From: JAICIG01 sp035532215
GTDB taxonomy: Bacteria > Planctomycetota > Planctomycetia > Pirellulales > JAICIG01
Length of the DNA: 9,689 nucleotides
Assembly: GCA_035532215.1 (NCBI GenBank)
Contig: DATKRK010000263.1
Coordinates: forward strand, 1 to 9,689
Direction of reading: 5' to 3'
Shown: positions 1 through 6,954 of the stretch, piece after piece
How positions within the stretch are numbered: position 1 is the stretch's first letter
How the letters are laid out: every line of letters begins with the position of its first letter
The notes under the pieces: model-generated
Told to the model about the DNA's origin: nothing
What the model saw: the letters and a program-made list of their open reading frames with translations, nothing else
Databases searched by the model: none
Translations under genes and position numbers: made by a program

Positions 1-100
1 CGACTCCATTTCACGTTGTTCTTTGCGCCCCAGCATTCGCAAACCCTTCAGTTTCACGCCACTGACCGCCGAATTGCGAGAGATTTGCCCGCCACGTGTG

Positions 101-131
101 CTTGCACGTACTGGCTAGCGCAAAGTGCAAG
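101..131. promoter_or_regulatory. Inverted repeat upstream of the gmd operon promoter (possible operator)
   Basis: A perfect 7-bp inverted repeat, CTTGCAC (101-107) and GTGCAAG (125-131), is separated by 17 bp. The downstream arm ends 34 bp before the predicted -35 box, a typical position for an activator site. The same DNA could form a 7-bp stem with a 17-nt loop, but it lies upstream of the predicted transcription start, so a protein-binding site is the better reading. No regulator family is recognised from the half-site. A 7-bp repeat can arise by chance in a sequence of this length, hence low confidence. Confidence 0.25.
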
Positions 132-165
132 GTGCGCTCCCGCCTATGCCCGCCCGCATTCCGCC

Positions 166-195
166 TTGACACGCCTTTGGGAGTCTCACTATGAT
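166..195 (+). promoter_or_regulatory. Sigma70-type promoter of the polysaccharide operon
   Basis: The -35 box TTGACA (166-171) matches the consensus exactly. The -10 box TATGAT (190-195) matches five of six positions of TATAAT. The spacer is 18 bp, within the functional range. Transcription would start near 202, about 318 nt before the gmd start codon. It is the best promoter match I found in the intergenic DNA and is correctly oriented for the operon. The prediction rests on box matches only; a -10 that is good for E. coli need not be ideal in the source organism. Confidence 0.6.
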
Positions 196-343
196 CCCGC
201 CGCTTCGGACGGTCGGGCGCCCGGCCCACGGGAGCCGCCGCCCGAACTGCCGGACAACCCGAAATACCGGACAAATCGTTAAGGTCGAACGCGCGGATCG
301 CCGAAAACGTTGCCACGCGCCGCACGCGGGCGAAGTCAGCCGA

Positions 344-381
344 CAACGGCGTGGCGATCAACGGCGTGGCGATCAACGGCG
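344..381 (+). repeat. 15-bp tandem repeat, about 2.5 copies
   Basis: The unit CAACGGCGTGGCGAT occurs at 344-358 and again, identically, at 359-373. A partial third copy, CAACGGCG, follows at 374-381. It lies in the untranslated leader, about 140 nt before gmd. The period is a multiple of three, but no real gene is seen across it. Replication slippage is the simplest origin, and copy number may vary between strains. Confidence 0.8.
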
Positions 382-501
382 CGCAGCGACGAACGCCGTC
401 CGCTGCGTGTTCCTGCTCGCTTGCCCTTGCCGGCTTGACGCCGGCCGATGGCGCCGAAACAACGTCCCTTCAGAGCATAAGCCGGGTAGCATCCCTCATT
501 C

Positions 502-506
502 AGGAG
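502..506 (+). promoter_or_regulatory. Ribosome binding site of gmd
   Basis: AGGAG ends 13 nt before the ATG at 520. This is longer than the usual 5-9 nt, but no other start codon in the frame lies nearby, and the encoded protein begins directly with the conserved Gmd N-terminus. The start is therefore fixed by homology rather than by spacing. Confidence 0.5.
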
Positions 507-519
507 TCGACATCACCTC

Positions 520-1518
520 ATGGCAGGCACGGCACTCATCACGGGAATCACCGGTCAAGACGGTTCGTATCTGGCTGAACTGCTGTTGGAAAAGGGCTAT
601 CAGGTGCATGGCATGTTTCGGCGTTCGAGCACCGAGACGTTCGAGCGCATCGCGCATCTCGAAGGCCAGGTCGAATTGCACTCGGGCGATCTGCTCGATC
701 AGCAGTCGCTGGTCTCGCTGCTGGAGAAAACGCGGCCCGACGAGGTCTATAATCTGGCCGCTCAAAGCTTCGTGCCGACGAGTTGGCAGCAGCCGCAGTT
801 GACCGGCGAGGTGACAGGCTTGGGCGTCACCCGGATGCTGGACGCCATTCGCACCGTCAACTCGAAGATTCGCTTCTATCAGGCCAGTTCCAGCGAGATG
901 TTCGGCAAGGTTCACGAGACGCCGCAACGCGAGACGACGCCGTTTCATCCGCGCAGCCCGTATGGCGTGGCCAAAGTCTATGGCCACTACATCACGATAA
1001 ACTATCGCGAGAGCTACGGCATGTTCGCCTGCTCGGGCATCCTGTTCAATCACGAATCGCCGCGCCGCGGGCTGGAATTCGTCACTCGCAAGATCACGCA
1101 CGCCGTGGCCCGCATCAAGTTGGGGCTGGTCCAAGAGCTGCGGCTGGGCAACTTGCAGGCGAGGCGAGATTGGGGCTTCGCCGGCGATTACGTCCGCGCC
1201 ATCTGGTCGATGCTCGCCCAGCCGGCGGCCGACGACTACGTGATCGGTACGGGCGAAACCCACAGCGTGGAGGAATTCGTCGACATCGCGTTCTCCCACG
1301 TGGGCCTCGACTGGCGCGAATACGTGGTCGTCGATCCCAAGTTCCACCGGCCCGCCGAGGTCGACTTGCTGCTCTCCGATCCGGCCAAGGCGACCGCCGC
1401 GCTGGGCTGGAAGCCGTTACTCGGCTTTCGAAAGCTGGTCACGATGATGGTCGACGCCGATCTGACGGCGCTGGTCCGCCAGACCATGCAGCAGGCGCCG
1501 AAGCGCGCGGCGGCTTGA
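520..1518 (+). CDS. gmd: GDP-mannose 4,6-dehydratase
   Basis: Cytoplasmic enzyme that converts GDP-D-mannose to GDP-4-keto-6-deoxy-D-mannose using bound NADP(H), the first step towards GDP-rhamnose, GDP-fucose and related sugars. The 332-residue protein is an extended short-chain dehydrogenase (NDP-sugar dehydratase type). It starts with the Rossmann motif TGITGQDGSYLAE (residues 8-20) and RR at 34-35. The catalytic set is complete: Ser124 and Glu126 in ASSSEMFG, Tyr148 and Lys152 in YGVAK. Family signatures NHESPRRG (177-184), GNLQARRDWGFAGDYV (210-225) and FHRPAEVDLL (275-284) are present. Its length matches the short bacterial Gmd class (Pseudomonas-like) rather than the roughly 370-residue enterobacterial form. 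It is the first gene of the operon, 12 nt before the next. The partner reductase (Rmd) or epimerase/reductase (Fcl/WcaG) is not in this window, so the final sugar cannot be named. Confidence 0.95.
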   Translation: MAGTALITGITGQDGSYLAELLLEKGYQVHGMFRRSSTETFERIAHLEGQVELHSGDLLDQQSLVSLLEKTRPDEVYNLAAQSFVPTSWQQPQLTGEVTGLGVTRMLDAIRTVNSKIRFYQASSSEMFGKVHETPQRETTPFHPRSPYGVAKVYGHYITINYRESYGMFACSGILFNHESPRRGLEFVTRKITHAVARIKLGLVQELRLGNLQARRDWGFAGDYVRAIWSMLAQPAADDYVIGTGETHSVEEFVDIAFSHVGLDWREYVVVDPKFHRPAEVDLLLSDPAKATAALGWKPLLGFRKLVTMMVDADLTALVRQTMQQAPKRAAA

Positions 1519-1530
1519 CCCGGGAGGAGC

Positions 1531-3036
1531 ATGCCTTTCGCCTGCGTCCTTCGGATTCGGCCGCCGGCCGATTGCGAACTTCCTCGGCCTTATGCGGAGC
1601 AGATCATGCCGGAACGACAAATTGAGGCGGCGGCCGCGACGGAGCTCGCCGCGTCTCGCCGCGCGCTCGTCGCGACGGCGTCGTTCGCCAATGGCAATAT
1701 GCCGCAGCACTGCGGCGACGATTCCTATTCGTATTACTTCGTGTACCGCGCGTTCGCCCCTTTGCTCGCGCGCTGGGCAGCGGTCAGCGAGTCGGCGGGC
1801 GGAGACTTTGCGCTGGACGACGCCCTGTTTCGGGCTCGCAGCCAGTTCGCCCAGACGGCCCAAATCAGTTTTTTGCCGCCGCACCGCCTGCACATCAGTT
1901 CGCTGGCGCCCAACATCGCCTTTCCGTTCTGGGAATTTCCCGACATTCCGCAGGACGAAGTCGACGGCGAGCTGCACGTGAACTGGGTGCGGGTCTGCGA
2001 GCGGTTGTCGTTGCTGCTGACGGCCTGCGAGTTCACTCGCGAGTCGTTTCTGCGAGCCGGCGTGCGAACCCCGATTCGCGTCGTCCCGGTGCCCATCCGC
2101 GACCAGTATTTCGAGCTTGCCGGCTGGCAGCCCGAGCGGCGCGTGACGCTCGACTGCCCCGTTTACCTGCTTCCGCCGCGTGAGTCGCACGTCATCGAAG
2201 CTCCGCCTCGCGGCTTCGGTCAACGAGCCCGCAGCGCGTACCGCAACCGCGTGCGTCCTTATTTGCCTCGCGGCGTCCACCGCTGCCTGGCGGCCGGCCG
2301 GCGCGCCGTGATCGGCGTTCAAGAGCCGCCGCCGCCCGCCGATCCGTTTCCCCTGCCTTACCGCCCGCAAGACGGCCTGGAACTGTCGGGCGTGGTCTAC
2401 ACGAGTATCTTCAATCCCTTCGACGAGCGCAAGAATTGGCGAGATCTGCTCGCTGCGTTCTTGCGAGCCTTGGGCGACAAGGAAGACGCCACGCTGGTGC
2501 TCAAGCTGGCGGTGAGCAAGCGGACGATGTTGCACGGGTTGCACATCCTGTTCTGCCATTATCAACAACTGCGGATCAAACACCGGGCCAAGGTCGCCCT
2601 CGTGGCGACGTATTTGTCGGATGAACAGATGCTAGACCTGGCGCGGGCCAGCGCGTTCTATTCGAACGCGTCCTTTGCCGAAGGGGCTTGCTTGCCGTTG
2701 CAGGATTTTCTGGCGGCTGGTCGACCGGCAATCGCCCCGAACCATACCGCGATGGCGGACTATATCGGCGCGGACGCGGCGTTCGTGCCCGACTCGCGCT
2801 GCGAGCCGACGCACTGGCCCTGGGACGCCGAGCGCCGTCCGACGACCAGTTGGAACCGCGTCGATCGGCGATCGCTCGAACAGCAATTGAAATCCAGTTA
2901 CGAGATCGCTCGCGGCGATTCGCGCCGCTATCGGGCCATGGCCCAATGCGGCCGGGAGCGAATGCACGAGTGGGCGAGCGCCGAGCGCGTTTGGCCGCGA
3001 TTGGCCGAAGCTCTCGAGCTGGTGCAACGAGACTGA
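1531..3036 (+). CDS. GT4-type glycosyltransferase
   Basis: Predicted GT-B fold glycosyltransferase that would transfer a sugar from a nucleotide donor to a growing lipid-linked glycan at the cytoplasmic membrane face. The donor-binding half is recognisable: RKN at residues 300-302 after a beta strand (GVVYTSIFNP, 287-296), then EGACLPLQD (384-392) and AAGRPAIAP (395-403). The usual EX7E pair of GT4 enzymes appears here as Glu384 and Asp392. The conserved-looking N-terminal half begins near residue 45 (ALVATASFANGN). A very basic stretch (about 218-263) lies between the halves and might touch membrane lipid. No signal peptide or membrane helix is visible. Start: the ATG at 1531 has GGAGGAG only 1-4 nt upstream, very close; an in-frame ATG at 1606 has GGAG six nt upstream and would give 476 residues, starting nearer to the recognisable domain. 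Donor and acceptor are unknown. Confidence 0.85.
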   Translation: MPFACVLRIRPPADCELPRPYAEQIMPERQIEAAAATELAASRRALVATASFANGNMPQHCGDDSYSYYFVYRAFAPLLARWAAVSESAGGDFALDDALFRARSQFAQTAQISFLPPHRLHISSLAPNIAFPFWEFPDIPQDEVDGELHVNWVRVCERLSLLLTACEFTRESFLRAGVRTPIRVVPVPIRDQYFELAGWQPERRVTLDCPVYLLPPRESHVIEAPPRGFGQRARSAYRNRVRPYLPRGVHRCLAAGRRAVIGVQEPPPPADPFPLPYRPQDGLELSGVVYTSIFNPFDERKNWRDLLAAFLRALGDKEDATLVLKLAVSKRTMLHGLHILFCHYQQLRIKHRAKVALVATYLSDEQMLDLARASAFYSNASFAEGACLPLQDFLAAGRPAIAPNHTAMADYIGADAAFVPDSRCEPTHWPWDAERRPTTSWNRVDRRSLEQQLKSSYEIARGDSRRYRAMAQCGRERMHEWASAERVWPRLAEALELVQRD

Positions 3037-3040
3037 AAGC

Positions 3041-3046
3041 AGGTGA
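3041..3046 (+). promoter_or_regulatory. Ribosome binding site that decides the permease start
   Basis: AGGTGA matches the 3' part of the full anti-SD complement (AGGAGGTGA) and lies five nt before the ATG at 3052. An in-frame GTG at 3043 sits inside this motif and has no good site of its own. The ATG at 3052 is therefore the preferred start of the permease. Confidence 0.55.
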
Positions 3047-3051
3047 ATTCG

Positions 3052-3834
3052 ATGTCGGGTTATCTCGCGTCCATTTGGCAGTGCCGCTATTTCTGGCTGT
3101 CGCTGGTCAAGATGGACTTGCGGACGCGCTATCGCCGTTCGATCTTGGGGCTCGGCTGGTCGCTGCTGCACCCGATCGCCATGACGACCGTGCTGTGTAC
3201 GGTTTTCCACAAGTTGTTCAACATGGACGTGGCGAATTACGGTCCGTTTCTGCTCACGGGCCTGACGCTTTGGAACTTCCTGACGTCGACGGTGACGCAA
3301 GGCTGCGACTGCTTTTATGCCGGCGAAAATTACATCCGGCAGCATCCGGCGCCGATCGCCATCTACCCGTTGCGGACGGCCTTGGGCGCGGCGTTTCACT
3401 TCGGCGTCGCGCTCGGCGTCGTGCTGCTTTTGACCTGGTCGTTCCGCGGCTTCGCCAACATTCCCGTGCTATTCAGTCTGGCGCCGGCGATCGTGTTGCT
3501 GTTGGTGCTGGGCTGGTCGCTGGCCGCGCTGTCGGGCTTCGCCGCCGTCATCTTCCCCGATATGAAACACTTGTTCGAAATCGGCTTGCAGATCGTGTTC
3601 TACGCCACGCCGATCCTGTACCCCAGCGACGCCATGCAGGACAAGGGCTTGAGCTGGCTGATGAAGTACAACCCGGTCGTCCCCTGGCTCGACTTGTTCC
3701 GCCAGCCGTTGCTCAACGGGGAACTGCCTACGCTCAACAATTATCTGGTTACGATCGGCACGGCTACTCTCTGTGCGGCGATCGCCGGACTCACCTTGAT
3801 GCGGTTGCAGCGGCGGCTGATCCTTTACCTATAG
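3052..3834 (+). CDS. wzm: ABC-2 type polysaccharide exporter permease (Wzm-like)
   Basis: Inner-membrane subunit of an ABC exporter that moves a lipid-linked polysaccharide across the cytoplasmic membrane. The 260-residue protein has the ABC-2 permease plan: an N-terminal amphipathic segment with the typical DLRTRYRRSILGLGWSLLHP (residues 22-41), then about six membrane segments (near 35-55, 62-82, 108-130, 138-164, 172-190 and 231-250). The family motif FYATPILYP (183-191) is followed by YNPVVPWLDLFR (206-217), and a basic end RLQRR precedes the C-terminus. Length is normal for Wzm/KpsM/TagG relatives. It starts 15 nt after the preceding glycosyltransferase and ends 14 nt before the next. 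Its ATPase partner is not adjacent but lies 3.1 kb downstream (6955-7713), which is unusual. An alternative GTG start at 3043 would add three residues. The substrate is inferred from the neighbouring genes. Confidence 0.92.
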   Translation: MSGYLASIWQCRYFWLSLVKMDLRTRYRRSILGLGWSLLHPIAMTTVLCTVFHKLFNMDVANYGPFLLTGLTLWNFLTSTVTQGCDCFYAGENYIRQHPAPIAIYPLRTALGAAFHFGVALGVVLLLTWSFRGFANIPVLFSLAPAIVLLLVLGWSLAALSGFAAVIFPDMKHLFEIGLQIVFYATPILYPSDAMQDKGLSWLMKYNPVVPWLDLFRQPLLNGELPTLNNYLVTIGTATLCAAIAGLTLMRLQRRLILYL

Positions 3835-3848
3835 GCGGCGGGCGCGGC

Positions 3849-6350
3849 ATGCGGATCGGCATCGACATGTTGGGCAATCAGTCCTCGAGCCGTCATCGAG
3901 GCATTGGCCGCTATACGCGCCATCTGGTCAGCCAATTGCTCGCTCGCCACGCGCAGCACGAGTATTTCCTCTATTCCTACGCGGGGCTGACTGGCGTCGA
4001 CGATCCCTGGCCTGGCGATCCTCATTTGCGACTGGTCGCCTGCGACTCCGCCGCCGGCGATTTGCAAGACGGCGCCGAGCGAATCGCCGCGGAAAATGAC
4101 GATCGGCTCGACGTGCTGCTGCAAACCACGCCGCTGGAAGGCTACGGGGGACACGTTCCGCCGGCCAGAAGCCCAGGCGGTCCGAAACTGGCTGCGATTC
4201 TTTACGACCTGATTCCGCTCCTGTTCCAGGATCTGTATTTGACCGATCCGCAACACGCTCGGCGGTATTTTCAGGCCGTTCGGCGGCTGCGGAACTACGA
4301 TCTGCTGCTGGCGATCTCCGAAGCCAGTCGCCTCGACGCTCGACGCGTGTTGCAACTCTCCAACGATCAAATCGTCACGGTCGGCTCGGCGAGCGCCAGC
4401 GATTTCCTCTTTCCCGATCGTACCGAACCCATGCCCGTGGCGACGCGGGCCGCGCTCGGCGGATTAGGCGTCGGGAATTCGTTCGTCTTTTGCTTGAGCG
4501 GTCTGGACGGGCGGAAGAACATCCGGGGCCTGATGCAAGCCTTCGCCTTGCTGCCGGAGCCGATCCGGCGGCGAAACCAGTTGGTCGTTACGTGCCAGAT
4601 GACCGACGAGGAAGGCGCTTACTGGCGAGACGAGGCCCGCCGGCTGAACGTTGGCGAGCATTTGGCGCTGACCGGTTTTCTGCCGGATGAAACGATCCGG
4701 GTTCTCTATCAGCGCTGCGCGGCATTCGTGTTTCCTTCGTTTTACGAAGGCTTCGGCCTGCCGCTGCTCGAGGCGATGCAGTGCGGGGCGCCGGTGCTGG
4801 CCGGCCGCAACTCGTCTCAACTGGAAGTGGTCGGCGAGGCAGGGCTGTTCGCCGACGCGGACTCGCCCGCCGAGATTGCCGCGCAACTCGCACGCCTGCT
4901 GGACGACGCAGAACTGGTCGATGCGTTGCGGCGACGCGGTCCCGAACAAGCTCGCAGATTCTGCTGGCAGGCGACGGCAGACCGGGTGGTTGCCGCGCTC
5001 GAGCGAGTCGCTCGCGGCCCGGCGCCTGGCCCGCGGCGAGCGCTGCGGAGGTCGGCGCCCCAGGGCCGCATCGCGTTCTTCTCGCCGCTGCCGCCCATGC
5101 GATCGGGAATCGCCGACTACTCGCAAAGTCTGCTCGAGCACTTGCGCGAGCATTACATCATCGACCTGTATCACGCGCCGGAGTACGTTCCGCACCTGAG
5201 TTTATCTTCGTCGGATTTCGCTTGTCACGACTTTCGCCTGTTTCCGCGATACTGTCGGGCGCTCGACTATCGCGGCGTGGCGTACCAGATGGGCAATTCC
5301 AAGTACCACGGCTACATTTATCAGACCCTGCTGAAATATCCCGGCGTGGTGGCGGTGCACGATTTCAACCTCGCCGGCTTTCATTATTGGTTCGCCTTCC
5401 AGCCCGATGCCGCCCCGGACCATTTCGCCCAACAGCTTGCCCGCGAAAACCCGGCCCTGGCAGCCGAATTTCTCGCCGAGGGCGACCGTTGGACGGCGGA
5501 ACCGGGCGGAATTGCGGCGGCCTGCAACCGCCGCGGGGCGTGGCTCAACCAGGAAGTTTTGCAAAGCGCGGCAAGCATCATCGTTCACGACCCTTGGGTA
5601 ACGCAGCAAATCCGTTTGCGACACCCGGAATTGGCGGATCGAGTGAGGGTGGCTCCCCACGGCTCCGACCTCGAGCCGTATTCCGCCGAACGCAGGCGGC
5701 AAATTCGGCGTTGCTTCGGCATTCCGCACGACGCCTTGCTGTTCGGCTGCTTCGGCATCTTGCACTCGACCAAGTGCAACGTCGAAGCGATCGAGGCGTT
5801 CGGCGCCATCGCCGGACGCCATCCGGCGGCGCAGTTGATGTTCGTCGGCCGCGACCGGGGCGGCGGCGAAGCGCAGGCCAAGGCCGCTGCGCTGGGCCTC
5901 AGCGAACGAGTGCGGTTCCTGGGCTATACGCCGATCGAGGCGTTTCGCGAGTTGGCGGCCGTAACCGACGTTGGGGTGAATCTCCGCCGTCCCCCCACCA
6001 ACGGCGAAACCTCAGGCGCCCTCATCACGCTGCTCGGCTTGGGCGTGGCGAGCGTCGTGATTGATGTTGATACTTTTTCGACTTATCCGGATGATGTCGT
6101 CCGCAAAGTGCGCTGGAGTTCGGAACCCGTGCCTGCACTGGCTGAAGCGTTCGGCGAATTGGCCGACGGCCGAGAGGAGCGGGCTCGCTTCGGACGCGCG
6201 GCGCTGGAGCATATTCGCCGTCATCACAGTTGGGCCCGTTCGGCCGAGTCGTATGTCGAGGCGATCGAAAACGCCTACGAGCGCCGGCAATCGCGCCCCG
6301 TCGCGGCAGGCGAGACCGTCCCTGCCGTTTCCCAAGTCAAAGCGGCGTAA
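3849..6350 (+). CDS. Two-domain GT4-GT4 glycosyltransferase (fusion)
   Basis: This 833-residue protein joins two complete GT-B glycosyltransferases and probably adds two sugars, or one repeatedly, to the lipid-linked chain. Domain 1 (about 1-390) has a glycine-rich N-terminal loop (RGIGRYTR, 17-24), YDLIPL (119-124), GRKN (221-224) and a canonical EX7E motif, Glu300 and Glu308 in EGFGLPLLE. A short Pro/Arg-rich linker (388-406) follows. Domain 2 (about 407-810) opens with FFSPLPPMRSGIADYS (410-425), has VHDF (503-506), FGCFG (632-636) and NGETSGAL (718-725), where Glu720 is the likely nucleotide-binding acidic residue; the second Glu of EX7E is not conserved here. The frame stays open for 387 codons upstream across other genes, but the ATG at 3849 is chosen because the protein there begins exactly like its paralogue at 7746. 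The ribosome binding site is weak (GGCGGCGGG). E. coli WbdA is a known double-GT4 mannosyltransferase in ABC-exported O-antigen synthesis; orthology is not claimed. Confidence 0.88.
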   Translation: MRIGIDMLGNQSSSRHRGIGRYTRHLVSQLLARHAQHEYFLYSYAGLTGVDDPWPGDPHLRLVACDSAAGDLQDGAERIAAENDDRLDVLLQTTPLEGYGGHVPPARSPGGPKLAAILYDLIPLLFQDLYLTDPQHARRYFQAVRRLRNYDLLLAISEASRLDARRVLQLSNDQIVTVGSASASDFLFPDRTEPMPVATRAALGGLGVGNSFVFCLSGLDGRKNIRGLMQAFALLPEPIRRRNQLVVTCQMTDEEGAYWRDEARRLNVGEHLALTGFLPDETIRVLYQRCAAFVFPSFYEGFGLPLLEAMQCGAPVLAGRNSSQLEVVGEAGLFADADSPAEIAAQLARLLDDAELVDALRRRGPEQARRFCWQATADRVVAALERVARGPAPGPRRALRRSAPQGRIAFFSPLPPMRSGIADYSQSLLEHLREHYIIDLYHAPEYVPHLSLSSSDFACHDFRLFPRYCRALDYRGVAYQMGNSKYHGYIYQTLLKYPGVVAVHDFNLAGFHYWFAFQPDAAPDHFAQQLARENPALAAEFLAEGDRWTAEPGGIAAACNRRGAWLNQEVLQSAASIIVHDPWVTQQIRLRHPELADRVRVAPHGSDLEPYSAERRRQIRRCFGIPHDALLFGCFGILHSTKCNVEAIEAFGAIAGRHPAAQLMFVGRDRGGGEAQAKAAALGLSERVRFLGYTPIEAFRELAAVTDVGVNLRRPPTNGETSGALITLLGLGVASVVIDVDTFSTYPDDVVRKVRWSSEPVPALAEAFGELADGREERARFGRAALEHIRRHHSWARSAESYVEAIENAYERRQSRPVAAGETVPAVSQVKAA

Positions 6351-6417
6351 CTTAAAAACGAGTCGACGCGGATGGCGAGACGGGCGGCCTCGCGTCCGTC
6401 GCACCAGGAATCAAGCC

Positions 6418-6921
6418 ATGAGCATCGTCATTGATCGGAACCTCGCTCGCCGCAGCCCCGAGCCGGCGCCAAGCGAGCAGCGCCCGCCGGGGGCCTGCGA
6501 AGCGACGCAGCCGGCGCCGCGGCGGAGCTTCCGGTCGCTCTCGCTCTCGCCGCTGAAAGCGGCTTGGCGGCTGTTCAAGCCGATCCGAGAACCCCTCGTC
6601 GTGCGATTCGACCGGCACGTTGCGGGAGTGTTGCACGCGGATCTGAGCGTGCTCTCCGCCCAGTTCGCTCAGTTCGCGGCTCAAACGGCGGAGGCTCAGC
6701 AGCAGTCGTTGGCGGCGATGCGAGAAACGAACATTTTCGTCGACGGACTGGTGCGCGAAATCGCCCAATTGCAGGAGCAGGTGCAAACCTTGTCGCAAAC
6801 CTGCGCTCAACTCTCGCCCGCGGCAGGCCGCTTCGCGGCGCGGGCGGATGGCGAGGGCGAAACGCCCGCCGTTTCCGCCGCCGGGCCGAACCGCCTCGAT
6901 CGCCAGAGAACCCAAACCTAG
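6418..6921 (+). CDS. Small coiled-coil protein of unknown function in the export operon
   Basis: No family is recognised with confidence. The 167-residue product has three parts: a Pro/Arg/Ser-rich, probably disordered N-terminus (1-40); an amphipathic basic-hydrophobic segment (about 43-72, containing KAAWRLFKPIREPL) that could lie on a membrane surface; and a long helical region (about 70-133) rich in Ala, Gln and Leu with heptad-like spacing, for example VREIAQLQEQVQTLSQ (112-127). A flexible Ala/Gly/Glu tail follows. There is no signal peptide or true membrane helix. An AGGA site (6406-6409) lies eight nt before the ATG; the frame is open further upstream but that part overlaps the preceding gene and has no coding character. 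It lies 67 nt after the double glycosyltransferase and 33 nt before the ABC ATPase. Similar-looking helical segments occur, from memory, as N-terminal extensions of methyltransferases in polysaccharide clusters; here the segment stands alone. A scaffold role is inference. Confidence 0.7.
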   Translation: MSIVIDRNLARRSPEPAPSEQRPPGACEATQPAPRRSFRSLSLSPLKAAWRLFKPIREPLVVRFDRHVAGVLHADLSVLSAQFAQFAAQTAEAQQQSLAAMRETNIFVDGLVREIAQLQEQVQTLSQTCAQLSPAAGRFAARADGEGETPAVSAAGPNRLDRQRTQT

Positions 6922-6954
6922 ACTACGCCGCGCGGCAAGGGAAACACGCTCATC

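Larger units (their letters stand above)
196..519 (+). other. Non-coding leader of the operon (about 320 nt)
   Basis: The stretch between the predicted promoter and gmd holds no reading frame with coding character; the open frames through it are low-complexity, arginine-rich products of GC-rich DNA. It contains a direct pair of CCGGACAA (250-257 and 267-274), the tandem repeat at 344-381 and a short GCCGGC/GCCGGC stem (429-434 with 440-445). I see no riboswitch core that I recognise, no JUMPStart/ops element and no terminator with a T-tract. Bases 1-165 upstream of the promoter also hold nothing recognisable beyond the dyad at 101-131. Confidence 0.5.

Noticed and set aside
11..376. Minus-strand open frame in the leader (121 codons)
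   Set aside because: No motif, composition typical of random GC-rich DNA, and it runs through the promoter and the tandem repeat.
191..802. Plus-strand frame starting inside the -10 box and running into gmd
   Set aside because: Arg/Ser-rich product out of frame with gmd, which has complete catalytic motifs across the overlap.
2688..3848. The frame of the double glycosyltransferase is open for 387 codons upstream, which would make a 1220-residue protein
   Set aside because: The extension overlaps the first glycosyltransferase and the whole permease in another frame and has Arg/Ala-rich shadow composition. The true N-terminus at 3849 matches the paralogue start.
6364..6396. Possible hairpin between the double glycosyltransferase and the coiled-coil gene (GACGCG with CGCGTC)
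   Set aside because: Only six base pairs with a 21-nt loop and no T-tract; expected by chance in such GC-rich DNA.
6927..6936. Palindrome GCCGCGCGGC before wzt
   Set aside because: Ten bases of pure G/C with no loop space; common by chance at this base composition.
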